Source: Chitinispirillales bacterium (GTDB lineage: Bacteria; Fibrobacterota; Chitinivibrionia; Chitinivibrionales; Chitinispirillaceae). Taken from it: 59,608 nucleotides of DNA. A program made the translations under genes and the position numbers. The stretch lies in NCBI GenBank assembly GCA_031254105.1, contig JAIRVB010000008.1, forward strand, positions 1-59,608, written 5' to 3'. This document shows positions 8,009 to 16,238 of this stretch, one piece after another. The first letter of the stretch is position 1. The number at the start of each line of letters is the position of its first letter. The notes beneath the pieces were generated by a model. That model saw nothing but the letters and a program-made list of their open reading frames with translations, was not told where the DNA came from and ran no database searches.

Positions 8009-9310
8009 CTATCTGAATATCCGTAAAATATCGTTAAAAGTAAGAAAAACAAACAGTGAAATAAAGAAGATAACGGCGATCATATTTATGAGTCCCTGAG
8101 TTTTGGGCGTTAGCGGCTTTCCCCGTACAGCTTCTATGAGCAGAAAAAGAAGCTGCCCGCCGTCTGTTATGACAAGAGGGAGCAAGTTTATAAGCGCCAG
8201 ATTTACCCCGAGCATGGCCATGAAGATAAGAATTGTAGAGACGCCGTGCTGCGCGACCTGACCGGATATTTGTATAATCCCCACAGGCCCTGCCATATCG
8301 CTTGCGGCCGCGCCTCCGGTGGTTAGTCCATGTAACACTCTGAAAATTAATGTTGTGAACTCCCACATCTGCGTTCCGGATCTATAAACCGCGTTTAGAG
8401 GAGAGTATCTGATTTTCTGAGTTGCGGGAGCCGCAAACGCGATACCCAGAAGATGCCTGTTAGCTGTGCTGTCAAACTTTGGGGTAACAGTTGTAGAAAA
8501 ATCACCTTCGGAGCGTTTAACTTTAATTTCAATCGGGCCGTTTTGCGGCGTCCAGTTTTCTGTAAGAATATTGAGCTGTATCGCGGAACGCAGAGTATCG
8601 CCATACGCAAAAACAATGGTGTCTCCGGCCATGAGACCTGCTTCCTGAGCCGCGCTGTTTTTCGTCACATTCCCAATGACCGCGGGAACTTCAGGAGCTA
8701 ATCCCGCCATCCCGGCGTAGCGCTCTCCTTTGACGCGCTTCATTTGTAAATGTAAATCAAGAATTTCCCCTTGCCGGGAAACCTGTACCGTGTAGCTGGT
8801 TTTACCGCGTAAAAAGAAATTTTGAACCTCATCCCAGGAGTTTACCGTTTTACCGTTTATTGCGGTAATGCTGTCGCCGGGGAGAAATCCTGCCGCTTGC
8901 GCCGCTGAGGCGGGGACAATGGCTCCGACGGTCATATTGCGCATAAACCGCGGTTCATCTATTCCGTAAACATTTGCGATAAAGAGAAATAAGAACGCGA
9001 AAAACACATTAAAAAAAGGCCCCGCGGCGGCTACAACAGCTCTTTGCCATACCGGACGGGATAAATACTCATCTTCGCCGCCCCTGATATCATCAACGTT
9101 CTCCCCGGCCATCTTTACATATCCGCCAAAGGGGATGGCGCTTATGCGGTACTCTGTTTCCCCGATTTTTTTATTAAGCAGCGGCTGCCCAAACCCAAGT
9201 GAAAAAGTAAGTACGCGGATGCCGCACGCTTTGGCCGCTAAAAAATGCCCCAGCTCATGTACGAAAATCAGGATTCCAAGAATTATGAGCCCAAAGATTA
9301 TCGTTAACAT
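8009..9310 (-). CDS. rseP: RIP metalloprotease RseP (site-2 protease)
   Basis: A 433-aa inner-membrane zinc protease that cuts membrane-embedded regulators such as anti-sigma factors. HELGH sits at residues 18-22 in the first membrane helix. Two PDZ domains follow (about 110-190 and 200-285), and the second metal-binding motif is in NLLPLVITDGGQL (usually NxxPxPxLDGG) near residue 375, with a final membrane helix at the C-terminus. In many genomes rseP follows dxr, but here it follows an MglA-like GTPase and a roadblock gene with 36 bp spacing, so it is probably the last gene of that operon. The replacement of the usual PxPxLDGG by PLVITDGG is a mild oddity; the catalytic Asp is kept. Confidence 0.92.
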   Translation of the reverse strand: MLTIIFGLIILGILIFVHELGHFLAAKACGIRVLTFSLGFGQPLLNKKIGETEYRISAIPFGGYVKMAGENVDDIRGGEDEYLSRPVWQRAVVAAAGPFFNVFFAFLFLFIANVYGIDEPRFMRNMTVGAIVPASAAQAAGFLPGDSITAINGKTVNSWDEVQNFFLRGKTSYTVQVSRQGEILDLHLQMKRVKGERYAGMAGLAPEVPAVIGNVTKNSAAQEAGLMAGDTIVFAYGDTLRSAIQLNILTENWTPQNGPIEIKVKRSEGDFSTTVTPKFDSTANRHLLGIAFAAPATQKIRYSPLNAVYRSGTQMWEFTTLIFRVLHGLTTGGAAASDMAGPVGIIQISGQVAQHGVSTILIFMAMLGVNLALINLLPLVITDGGQLLFLLIEAVRGKPLTPKTQGLINMIAVIFFISLFVFLTFNDILRIFR

Positions 9311-9346
9311 AGAGCCGCTCCATCCGATTGAAATTTAAGCAGGTAA

Positions 9347-9877
9347 CTACTTTTTTCCCATATCAATATAAAACACCTCATCGCTGCTGGCAGCCTGTGG
9401 TTTCTGCGCTGCCGGAGCCGCGGTTTGCGGTCTGGGAAGGTTAAAGTCAAAATCAAGGTCTACCTGGTCTTCAGACTTGTTATATACTTGCGTAAGAGCT
9501 TCTTTGAGCTGGCGCTCGAATTGGCGGACAAATACTTTTACCCGGTCGATATTTGTGCGGCTGTCAAAAACTATGGATAGAAAAGTTTCGTCATCAACGT
9601 TTGCGATGTAGATATGCTTATCTTTCCCCTGATGATACATGGAGTTGAATTCTGTTTCTCCCACAAGAGTCGCTATAGCTTGCGTGGAGGCGCTGTTACC
9701 GGCAATAAGCGCTGCCAGCGAGACAATATCAACAGATTCAAGTGTCCCCTGACTTGTCAGCATTCTGCCGTCTTTATTTATGAGTACGGCAAGCAGCAGG
9801 TTTGCTTTTTGGATCAGAGGAAGAAGAACACCGTTAAGGCGTTCTATATCCTCAGGAAAGATAATCATATCTTTCAT
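9347..9877 (-). CDS. Roadblock/LC7 domain protein (MglB-like)
   Basis: A 176-aa protein. Residues ~10-125 are a roadblock/LC7 fold: VLLPLIQKANLLLAVLINKD, then DIVSLAALIAGNSASTQAIA. This is the family of MglB, the GTPase-activating partner of MglA. After ~140 a proline/alanine/glutamine-rich linker leads to the C-terminal motif SDEVFYIDMGKK. The same D-E-V-F...D-M-x-K pattern ends the adjacent GTPase (NDEVFFTSVDMNKQKK), so both proteins may dock on a common partner or on each other. The ATG overlaps the stop of the GTPase gene by 4 bp (ATGA), implying coupled translation. Role inferred: polarity, surface motility or envelope positioning. Confidence 0.85.
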   Translation of the reverse strand: MKDMIIFPEDIERLNGVLLPLIQKANLLLAVLINKDGRMLTSQGTLESVDIVSLAALIAGNSASTQAIATLVGETEFNSMYHQGKDKHIYIANVDDETFLSIVFDSRTNIDRVKVFVRQFERQLKEALTQVYNKSEDQVDLDFDFNLPRPQTAAPAAQKPQAASSDEVFYIDMGKK

Positions 9878-11556
9878 TGCGTATTGTCCTTATTAAAGAG
9901 TTTTTTAATAAAACCCTTCTGCTGTTCTTTCATAATTGCGGGATTTACAGGCCGTTTTATCGGTTTTTTCTGCTTGTTCATGTCAACAGAGGTAAAGAAT
10001 ACCTCATCATTGCCGACGCCGTCAACGTTCATGTTGTACATGCCGCTGTCTGTACCGGCTTCCTCTGTGCGGTTCTGAGGAGATTGATGAAAATTCTGTT
10101 CAGAGGGGCCGGGGTAGGACTGCATTTCAGTCGACTCAGGCCAAGTCTGCGGAGCCTGACCGGGGCTGCCGGAGGCACGCATTTTTTTTTGTTTCTCCTC
10201 AATTTCCCGCTGATATTTTTCAATCTCCATATCAAGCTCTGAACGGCTGCCGCCCTGAGCTGCCTGCGCCGGCGGGTTAAAGGGCTGAAAGTCCACTTGC
10301 GGACCAGGTGCGCCCTGGGGGGGCATCTGCCCAAAAGGGGAGACTGTAGAACCATTGTTTAATGGCGCTGCCGGCTGCGCCCCGAATTCAAAAGGATCGA
10401 ATGACGTATTTGCCGCCGGAGGGGGAATATTGGCCGCGGGTGTCTGCGCGGCAGGTCCGGCGGGCTCCAGAATAAAAGCGTTGTTATAGTTTTGAACAGG
10501 CTGCTGTGCCGACTGCGGCGGCGCCTGAAACTGCTGCTGAGACATAGGCGGCGCATTTGTAAAAGCTTGCTGCTGAGGCGGAGCAGTCGGCTCTATAGTG
10601 AAAACATCATCATAGTTCTGTACCGGAGCAGCGGGCTGTACAGGCGGCGCCGCGTACTGCTGCTGAAACTGCTGTGAAGGCGTTACGAAAAAAGGATCGT
10701 CAGCTGCCGCGGGAGCCGGCGCCGCAGGCGGAGGCGCGGCGTATTGCTGTTGCGGCGCCGCGGGCTGTACATATTGAGGTGCTGCCTGCGGCTGCTGCTG
10801 AAACGCTTGCGGCTGCACAGGAGGAGGCGGCGCAAAGTTTTGCTGAGGCGGCTGGTACTGCGGCGCTGCGGGCGGCACATATTGAGGCGCTGCCTGCGGC
10901 TGCTGTACGGTAGCCTGCGCTGGTGCAGGCGCTGCGGCAGCCGGAGCGTCTCCTCCGCGGCTTGGTTTTGAATACTTTTTGTTAAGATGATCTATAACGA
11001 TTTTACCAATTTGCTTCAATGTGTCAAAAACACCTACACCCTTGTAGGCTATACCTTCGCCGTAAGGCAGATTGTATTTGTTAATATGCTTCTGAAGCTC
11101 TTCTATAGTAAGAGCGTTTGGGAGATCGCGCTTGTTGTACTGCAAGATAATGGGAATAGATTCTCTCTGATAACCGTATTCGGCCAAGTTGTCCTCAAGG
11201 TTCTGAAAACTCTCAAGGTTCTCCTGGATCTTATCAGCGCCGCTGTCAGCTACAAAAACAACACCGTCAACTCCTCTGAGCACAAGCTTGCGCGTGGCGT
11301 TGTAATAGACCTGCCCGGGCACCGTATAAAGCTGGAATTTGGTGGAGAATCCCTTGATCTTTCCTAAGTCAAGAGGAAGAAAATCAAAGAAGAGCGTACG
11401 GTCAGTCTCTGTAGCAAGAGAAACCATATCGCTTCTATGCTCCTGAGGCGTTTTTTTATGAATTACTTGAAGATTAGTTGTTTTGCCGCTTAATCCAGGA
11501 CCGTAGTAAACGACCTTTACGCTTATTTCTCTGGCCGCATAGTTAATTGACGCCAT
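9874..11556 (-). CDS. MglA-like small GTPase with long disordered P/Q-rich tail
   Basis: A 560-aa protein. Residues 1-195 are an MglA/Arf-like GTPase: P-loop GPGLSGKT (19-26), the MglA-type G3 TVPGQ (78-82), NKRD (141-144). MglA itself is only ~195 aa. Here ~350 extra residues follow: a low-complexity Pro/Gln/Ala region (200-435), a short charged coiled stretch (437-460) and a basic C-terminus. A short motif recurs in the tail: DDPFFV (286), DDVFTI (316), NNAFIL (358), FDPFEF (386), NDEVFF (516). Such GTPases switch polarity of motility machinery or envelope complexes; the tail suggests a scaffold. First gene of the GTPase - roadblock - rseP run. Confidence 0.88.
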   Translation of the reverse strand: MASINYAAREISVKVVYYGPGLSGKTTNLQVIHKKTPQEHRSDMVSLATETDRTLFFDFLPLDLGKIKGFSTKFQLYTVPGQVYYNATRKLVLRGVDGVVFVADSGADKIQENLESFQNLEDNLAEYGYQRESIPIILQYNKRDLPNALTIEELQKHINKYNLPYGEGIAYKGVGVFDTLKQIGKIVIDHLNKKYSKPSRGGDAPAAAAPAPAQATVQQPQAAPQYVPPAAPQYQPPQQNFAPPPPVQPQAFQQQPQAAPQYVQPAAPQQQYAAPPPAAPAPAAADDPFFVTPSQQFQQQYAAPPVQPAAPVQNYDDVFTIEPTAPPQQQAFTNAPPMSQQQFQAPPQSAQQPVQNYNNAFILEPAGPAAQTPAANIPPPAANTSFDPFEFGAQPAAPLNNGSTVSPFGQMPPQGAPGPQVDFQPFNPPAQAAQGGSRSELDMEIEKYQREIEEKQKKMRASGSPGQAPQTWPESTEMQSYPGPSEQNFHQSPQNRTEEAGTDSGMYNMNVDGVGNDEVFFTSVDMNKQKKPIKRPVNPAIMKEQQKGFIKKLFNKDNTQ

Positions 11557-11797
11557 GTAGTCATCCTTTGGTTAAAACTGATGACGGGATTTTTCAGTTA
11601 GGTTAATAATTACGTTACTATATATTTCAGAAAATAATAAACAAGAGTCCTTAGGCGCAAAACAAATTGCCTCAAGATTCTCCACCATAATTTTAATATA
11701 CTATAAATGTACTTTCAAGTACATATTTTTTTAGCAGTGATTTATTGAACGCGAATGCGGAACAGAATGAAATCAAAATATAAGGGAAGGTCTCACC

Positions 11798-11899
11798 ATG
11801 GCTGCCGCTTTTAATAAATTGAACAATAAGACGTTCAGTTTATTAAAAGTTTCCGTTATCCCCGATGGGCTGAAACCCTGCAGCGCCCCGCCGCAATAA
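11798..11899 (+). CDS. Candidate 33-aa small ORF
   Basis: Within the 720-bp gap 11557-12280, ATG 11798 follows GGGAAGG (11784-11790) and reads MAAAFNKLNNKTFSLLKVSV, then IPDGLKPCSAPPQ and stop. I see no family match. The downstream stretch contains another ribosome-site-like GGAGGAG. This is a weak candidate only. Confidence 0.2.
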   Translation: MAAAFNKLNNKTFSLLKVSVIPDGLKPCSAPPQ

Positions 11900-11960
11900 C
11901 CCCCCAAACCCACAATGGGCTAAAGGAGGAGCGGGATGAAAGCAGGGGCAAGATGCTTCC

Positions 11961-11991
11961 GTGTGCGGGCGGCAGGCTGCCGCCCGCACAC
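11961..11991. repeat. 31-nt perfect GC palindrome
   Basis: GTGTGCGGGCGGCAG (11961-11975) and its exact complement (11977-11991) around a single base. There is no T-run, so it is not a classical terminator; it is probably a dispersed palindrome (REP-like) or a strong RNA hairpin. Confidence 0.6.
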
Positions 11992-12125
11992 TTACGCGCA
12001 TATATTATGCACTTGCATCACATACCGCTTGCGCCTCAATCTCAGTATACGGCAACCCCTTTTTTTCTTCATTGGAGAGTGTAAAATTTCTCTATAAATC
12101 CATCTTTCAGTCAATCCCAAAACAG

Positions 12126-12229
12126 ATGCGGAAATAATAATGCGGAATGCAGGAATAGAGAATATTTAATTATATAGCAAAAACTCTGTCATACCTTTAT
12201 TTTTGCGTTCTGCGTTATTATTTCCGCAT
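12126..12229. repeat. MITE-like element with 15-bp perfect terminal inverted repeats
   Basis: ATGCGGAAATAATAA (12126-12140) is exactly repeated in inverse at 12215-12229. The arms stay similar further in (TGCGGAATGCAGGAAT against the complement of TTTTTGCGTTCTGCG), leaving a ~40-bp AT-rich centre. Related half-copies lie at 6429-6454, 33309-33325 and 57491-57520. It is non-coding. Confidence 0.6.
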
Positions 12230-12280
12230 TGATCAGCAAATCATCTACACACCCTCTCATTTCTATGACTCATCCACGTC

Positions 12281-13315
12281 CTAAAAATCGCGGGGTGTGA
12301 GTAATCCAGCTTTTTGCAAATTCCTTGCCGATGTCGCTTCTTCGCCGTTTAAAGCCCGATGAAGCAGGGTTGCTGCCTGCACGATATTCCTGTTTTGTGA
12401 CCGCCGCGCCGCGTTTTGTTCCTCAAGCGCGCTCTGCTGAGGCGCTGAAAGCATAGAAAATCTGCAGAACAAAAATATCGCGAAAATGGCTGCTGCCGTA
12501 CCTAATGACGCGCAGGCGCTTAAAAAAGCTTTGCTTGCGGCTGCCGCCTTTTCCGAATCTTTACGGCTGAGCGCAGCCTGTATGGATTGGCTGTACTTTG
12601 ACGAAATGGCGATAATGCGCTTTTCCTGAAGAAGTATATTGATCGACTCATATACTTTAAACTCACAAAGACAGCATGATTTGACTATACTGAAAACAGT
12701 ACGGCTGCCGTCAAGAAGATTTAGAACATAGGCTTCAGGCGCCGTAAAAATATCAATATCAACGGCTTGCGGTTCAGCTCTGTTCGCTTTTACAAATACC
12801 GCGTCGCTTACGATATACTCTTGCATACGCACCCACTCGTCAGCTCTGCGCATACCCTCCATGATGATGCTTTCAGTTGTAATATTTACAGCTCCGCACA
12901 CCATGGAAGCTATGCCCTGAAGCGAATTAAAGCGATATGTTCCGCTCTTCCATGTCAAAAGATTGCAAGCGATATCCTCCACACAGCCTTCCGCGAAGCT
13001 TCTGAATTCCTTTGTGCTCATTAAGCTGCGCTCTAGAATGCTTGAACAGAGACCGCTCAGGCTGCCGGAATGGGCGTTAAAAAGCTGGCTGAGATGTTCT
13101 GATGATTTCTTTTTTATGTCAATCAAATAATTAAAAAGCTTGTTCCTCAGACTCTCATCACCGCTTTGCGCGCCTGCAATAACCCCATCCTTAAAAATAA
13201 TGATCCCCTCACGCTGGTCACTCGAAAGCGACAGCTTGCCCGTAATCTTCTGCTGGGTAAGCAGATTGAAAACATCCGCAAGTATAAATTCCGTAAGATT
13301 ACCGCTCAAAACCAT
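12281..13315 (-). CDS. DUF4388 (PATAN) domain protein with membrane segment
   Basis: A 344-aa protein. The N-terminus MVLSGNLTEFILADVFNLLT and then GKLSLSSDQREGIIIFKDGV is typical of the DUF4388/PATAN domain (residues ~1-160), which in deltaproteobacteria and cyanobacteria couples to response regulators and signalling modules. Residues ~175-240 form a second folded region ending QEKRIIAISS. A single hydrophobic segment at about 270-288 (CASLGTAAAIFAIFLFCRF) anchors it, with a short outer tail. The neighbour upstream on the same strand is a TPR membrane protein; the gap is 106 bp. A signalling or motility role is an inference from the family. Confidence 0.75.
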   Translation of the reverse strand: MVLSGNLTEFILADVFNLLTQQKITGKLSLSSDQREGIIIFKDGVIAGAQSGDESLRNKLFNYLIDIKKKSSEHLSQLFNAHSGSLSGLCSSILERSLMSTKEFRSFAEGCVEDIACNLLTWKSGTYRFNSLQGIASMVCGAVNITTESIIMEGMRRADEWVRMQEYIVSDAVFVKANRAEPQAVDIDIFTAPEAYVLNLLDGSRTVFSIVKSCCLCEFKVYESINILLQEKRIIAISSKYSQSIQAALSRKDSEKAAAASKAFLSACASLGTAAAIFAIFLFCRFSMLSAPQQSALEEQNAARRSQNRNIVQAATLLHRALNGEEATSARNLQKAGLLTPRDF

Positions 13316-13400
13316 TTTTTGTAGTGATCCTTCTTGTGCATGGTGTATCGCGTCTTTTTATATCGCGGGGTTCTGCCCCTGCGTAATATTTTTGTTGTAC

Positions 13401-13420
13401 GGGCAGATCTTGCGGCTGCC
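13401..13420. terminator. Hairpin after the TPR/zinc-ribbon gene
   Basis: GGGCAG (13401-13406) and CTGCCC (13416-13421) flank a 9-nt loop, directly against the stop codon of the minus-strand gene. A T-rich run follows only on the plus strand (TTATTTCTTTTTT), so it would terminate plus-strand transcripts best. Confidence 0.4.
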
Positions 13421-13421
13421 C

Positions 13422-15542
13422 TTATTTCTTTTTTATAATATCACCCACAAATTCCGCAAAACTTTTAACATTCCTGATAATCGCAAAAACGTTATAAATC
13501 AAAAGTATGGATACCGGATACACCGGGTTTAAAACCGTACGGCTTGGGTAACTTGACTGAAAGGTAACCGCCCAGTAACACGCGCCCCAGATAACGCTTG
13601 AAAGAAACAGAAGCAGAGCGGGTTTTAAAACCGGTTCCGTGTCAAAAAATTTATCCGTCCCGGGCAAAATGCAGCCAACCGCGCATTTAAAGAAATTTGT
13701 ACGCAGCTGCGTCCAGTCTTTATATTTTTTATGTAAATTGTTTATCGCCGATGCGCTGTTGTGCAAATTATCAATCTCCTTATAGCAGCTGGAACACATC
13801 ATCCCTTTTCTGCATCTTCTACAGATAAGCTGACCGCAGATTCTGCAGGTAAAATATTTCTTTACCCTGGAACCGTTGCTCCAGTAAACTTTATCGAGTA
13901 TCAGCAATACAATCAGCAAACTTATAAAAATGGCAAAAGACGCCGCTGAATTAAATCCCAAAAACGCCGCGCCCCAGGTTTTTGAGTTCAGGAAAAAATT
14001 TTTCGCGTCAGCGAAAAACAGTTTACTCCAGAAAAAAGCGGGGGAGATATGGGGCTGCATGAGCCTGCGCAGCGGCGGGTTATCGCCGGAAAAGTAAAGA
14101 TCGTTGAGTCTTATGAAGCTGTTTACTTTCGAAGGTTCGAGTTTTGCGGCTCTGTCGATCAGGTTTGCGGCCTCAAATCCCTCTTGTATCTGAGCGAGAT
14201 TGAACAGAGCCGCCGATTTTTTTGGCTCTTTTTTAATAAGATCATTATAATACTTTTCGGATAATTTTATGTTACCGAGAAGATACGAGATGTTGCCCGC
14301 GCAGAGAAGGGCTGTCGGATCTTGCGGAGCAAGCCGCAAAGCGTTATCCAGAGCGCCGGCCGCTTCCCGGTGATCGCCGCCCTTAATCGAACTGATGGCC
14401 AGAGAGAGGTGGCTGAGGTAGTTTTCAGGTTTTTTTTGAACGTTTTCCTTAGCTAACTGGTGCAGACTGTTTGAAAATCCCTCATTGTTGACTCTCTCAA
14501 AAACAACCGCGGTTGAGTCGGGGCGCGTATTATTTAGAAACAGATTTGTAATCCAATTGTCAACTGGAGCAAGAACAAGGATTACGCACGCAAGCGTAAG
14601 CAGTTTTTTCTCGGCGCCGCTTAGAAACTTCCATATCATAAAAGCTATAACCCACAGCGTTGTGTAAACGCCAAAAACCAGTGTGGCTGAAATAACAAAA
14701 ATGCTCGATATCGTACGGAACTTAGGCGGCGCGATTTTGCCGAAAATAATGTCTCCTAAAAAATGGACTCCATTTGAGAGGTATTTTAAGGAGAATATTA
14801 GAAAAACCGCGCAGACAAAAGTAAAAAGCGTTGTGCGTAAAAAGCGGTATTTCTGATAGACAAACGCAAGCTGCGTACGGAAGGATTCTGATGTAACGGC
14901 CGTTGCCTCTACAATAATGTTTGAGACAGATGAAAGTATGGCGGCCGGAAAATTATGCCGTCCCTTTTGAAACGCGCTCCAGTACTGATCCGGATCAAAG
15001 CGTTTGGCCCATGTGTAGCAAAAATCAGCCTGTTCAGCCGATAATTTTTCAAAAGTGCGGCCGGCTAGAAGAAGCTGCCGGCTGAGCAGGGGAGCCGCCG
15101 CGCCTCCAAGGTTGAACATGGTCTTTTCAAGAGCAGTCATGCAGCTTGCTGCCCGCGAAAGCTCATTGTGACGGATAAACTCAAGTGAGAGAAGCCACAG
15201 CGTTCCTGGATCGGAAGCTGCCGCGGTAACCGCGTAACCGTAAAATTCCCCGCTGTTCTCCTCGTCAACAGTACCGCTCAAATAGTAATACCAGGGGTTG
15301 TTGGATCCGCGCTGCTGGCGGAGGTTCTGCGCAAAAAGTTGTTTTTCCGATACTGTTTTGGAGCGCACTGCCAAAAACTCTTTATCGGTCAGATCAATAC
15401 GCTCCAAAAACTCCGTTCTGGCCGTAAGAGCGTATTCAATCTCTTCAAACCAGAACTGTGAGGCGGCTCCATTTTGCGGCCACGCGCAAACAGCAATCAA
15501 CGCGGTAACTGCAGACCACAGAATCTTATTTTTCTTTATCAT
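13422..15542 (-). CDS. Membrane protein with TPR repeats and a zinc ribbon
   Basis: A 706-aa protein. A signal-like N-terminus (hydrophobic residues ~9-22) is followed by a periplasm-type helical region. Membrane helices lie at about 230-250, 282-305 and 312-330. A tetratricopeptide region (~370-470, with EAAGALDNALRLAPQDPTAL and KLSEKYYNDLIKKEPKKSAA) comes next, then further helices around 530-550. A four-cysteine-pair zinc ribbon (CRICGQLICRRCRKGMMCSSC, ~577-597) precedes terminal helices. I know of no named family; the mixture suggests an assembly or secretion-associated membrane scaffold. The start ATG 15542 follows the AT-rich region. It is co-directional with the DUF4388 gene. Confidence 0.75.
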   Translation of the reverse strand: MIKKNKILWSAVTALIAVCAWPQNGAASQFWFEEIEYALTARTEFLERIDLTDKEFLAVRSKTVSEKQLFAQNLRQQRGSNNPWYYYLSGTVDEENSGEFYGYAVTAAASDPGTLWLLSLEFIRHNELSRAASCMTALEKTMFNLGGAAAPLLSRQLLLAGRTFEKLSAEQADFCYTWAKRFDPDQYWSAFQKGRHNFPAAILSSVSNIIVEATAVTSESFRTQLAFVYQKYRFLRTTLFTFVCAVFLIFSLKYLSNGVHFLGDIIFGKIAPPKFRTISSIFVISATLVFGVYTTLWVIAFMIWKFLSGAEKKLLTLACVILVLAPVDNWITNLFLNNTRPDSTAVVFERVNNEGFSNSLHQLAKENVQKKPENYLSHLSLAISSIKGGDHREAAGALDNALRLAPQDPTALLCAGNISYLLGNIKLSEKYYNDLIKKEPKKSAALFNLAQIQEGFEAANLIDRAAKLEPSKVNSFIRLNDLYFSGDNPPLRRLMQPHISPAFFWSKLFFADAKNFFLNSKTWGAAFLGFNSAASFAIFISLLIVLLILDKVYWSNGSRVKKYFTCRICGQLICRRCRKGMMCSSCYKEIDNLHNSASAINNLHKKYKDWTQLRTNFFKCAVGCILPGTDKFFDTEPVLKPALLLFLSSVIWGACYWAVTFQSSYPSRTVLNPVYPVSILLIYNVFAIIRNVKSFAEFVGDIIKKK

Positions 15543-15579
15543 TTTTAGTTAGATCCGGTAGGGAACGATTTTGCGATAG

Positions 15580-15740
15580 TTCCGCTATTTAAGACATGTA
15601 CAATTATATGTGTATAATATAATTATTGGGAGGTGTAAAATTGTATATGAAAAAACTGCTGAAATAGAGCAAATCCGGAAATTAATGACGCTAAATAGCG
15701 GAAATACAAAGAGCCAGGTTATCTTTTGTCTGAGATAGGC
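15580..15740 (+). other. Small module: inverted repeat, -10 box, ribosome site, decayed ORF
   Basis: TTCCGCTATTTA (15580-15591) is exactly inverted at 15692-15703. Between them are TATAAT (15613-15618) and the strong ribosome site GGGAGGTG (15628-15635). A plus-strand frame at 15640-15738 reads IVYEKTAEIEQIRKLMTL, then NSGNTKSQVIFCLR and stop, but begins at ATT rather than a normal start codon. It looks like a small coding unit (antitoxin-sized) that lost its start, or one using a rare start. No family was recognised. Confidence 0.3.
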
Positions 15741-15794
15741 ATGCGGAAATATAGAATTCACAGAGAGAGAAATAATTTAGTTTTACAGTATAGA

Positions 15795-15847
15795 GGCGTA
15801 TTGTTAATACGCCGCTTCTATCCTGCCGCGCCTTTAAAGCGCGGCAG
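15795..15847 (-). terminator. Two hairpins downstream of rpsT
   Basis: CTGCCGCGC/GCGCGGCAG (15823-15831 with 15839-15847) and GGCGTATT/AATACGCC (15795-15802 with 15806-15813) lie in tandem just after the rpsT stop. The first is the likely rpsT terminator; T-runs are weak. Confidence 0.55.
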
Positions 15848-15863
15848 ATATTGCGCTGTGCTC

Positions 15864-16121
15864 TTATTTTTCAATCTTATTTACAATTTTGCTCAGGCGG
15901 GATTTCTGGTTAGCAGCCTTGTTCTGATGAATCAGACCGGTCTTAACACTCTTATCCAATACCGAAACCGCTGCCTTCAGGGCGCTTGCCGCGCTTTCCT
16001 TGTCCCTGGCTTCAAGTACGCCCCGAATTGCTGTCTTTATGCGGGAACGGTTCATGCGGTTAACCAGATTAGCTTTTTTACTCGTGCGATCACGCTTTTC
16101 TACAGATTTATGCCTCTGCAT
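15864..16121 (-). CDS. rpsT: 30S ribosomal protein S20
   Basis: An 85-aa, very basic protein with the S20 pattern: RHKSVEKRDRTSKKANLVNR at the N-terminus, then RIKTAIRGVLEA, and a C-terminal helix SVKTGLIHQNKAANQKSRLS. S20 binds the 5' domain of 16S rRNA in the small subunit. Two adjacent ATGs exist; the second (16121) is chosen because AAGGAG stands five bases before it but only two before the first. Monocistronic, with hairpins at 15795-15847. rpsT usually has its own promoter. Confidence 0.93.
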   Translation of the reverse strand: MQRHKSVEKRDRTSKKANLVNRMNRSRIKTAIRGVLEARDKESAASALKAAVSVLDKSVKTGLIHQNKAANQKSRLSKIVNKIEK

Positions 16122-16238
16122 CATTACTCCTTAAAGTATAAAAAACAGTCGATAAATGTCATAATTATGGCAACTGCTAAAAATAATATAATGCGGGAGT
16201 TTAAGCAAACAATTAATGTAAACCCGTGAAAAAAGTTA

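Noticed and set aside
8034-8366. 110-codon minus ORF inside rseP
   Set aside because: A shadow frame of rseP with composition-driven Arg/His-rich sequence and no start signal.
10674-10971. Plus-strand Arg/Leu/Ala-rich ORFs opposite the GTPase tail
   Set aside because: They are antisense readings of the Pro/Gln/Ala repeats; repetitive composition explains the open frames.
11850-11960. Possible riboswitch in the 11557-12280 gap
   Set aside because: GGGCTGAAACCC and GGGCTAAAGG looked structured, but I could not match any class consensus, and no gene begins downstream on that strand.
12000-12105. Minus-strand fragment ending TEIEAQAVCDASA as a gene remnant
   Set aside because: Only about 28 codons with no start or family match; not enough to call.
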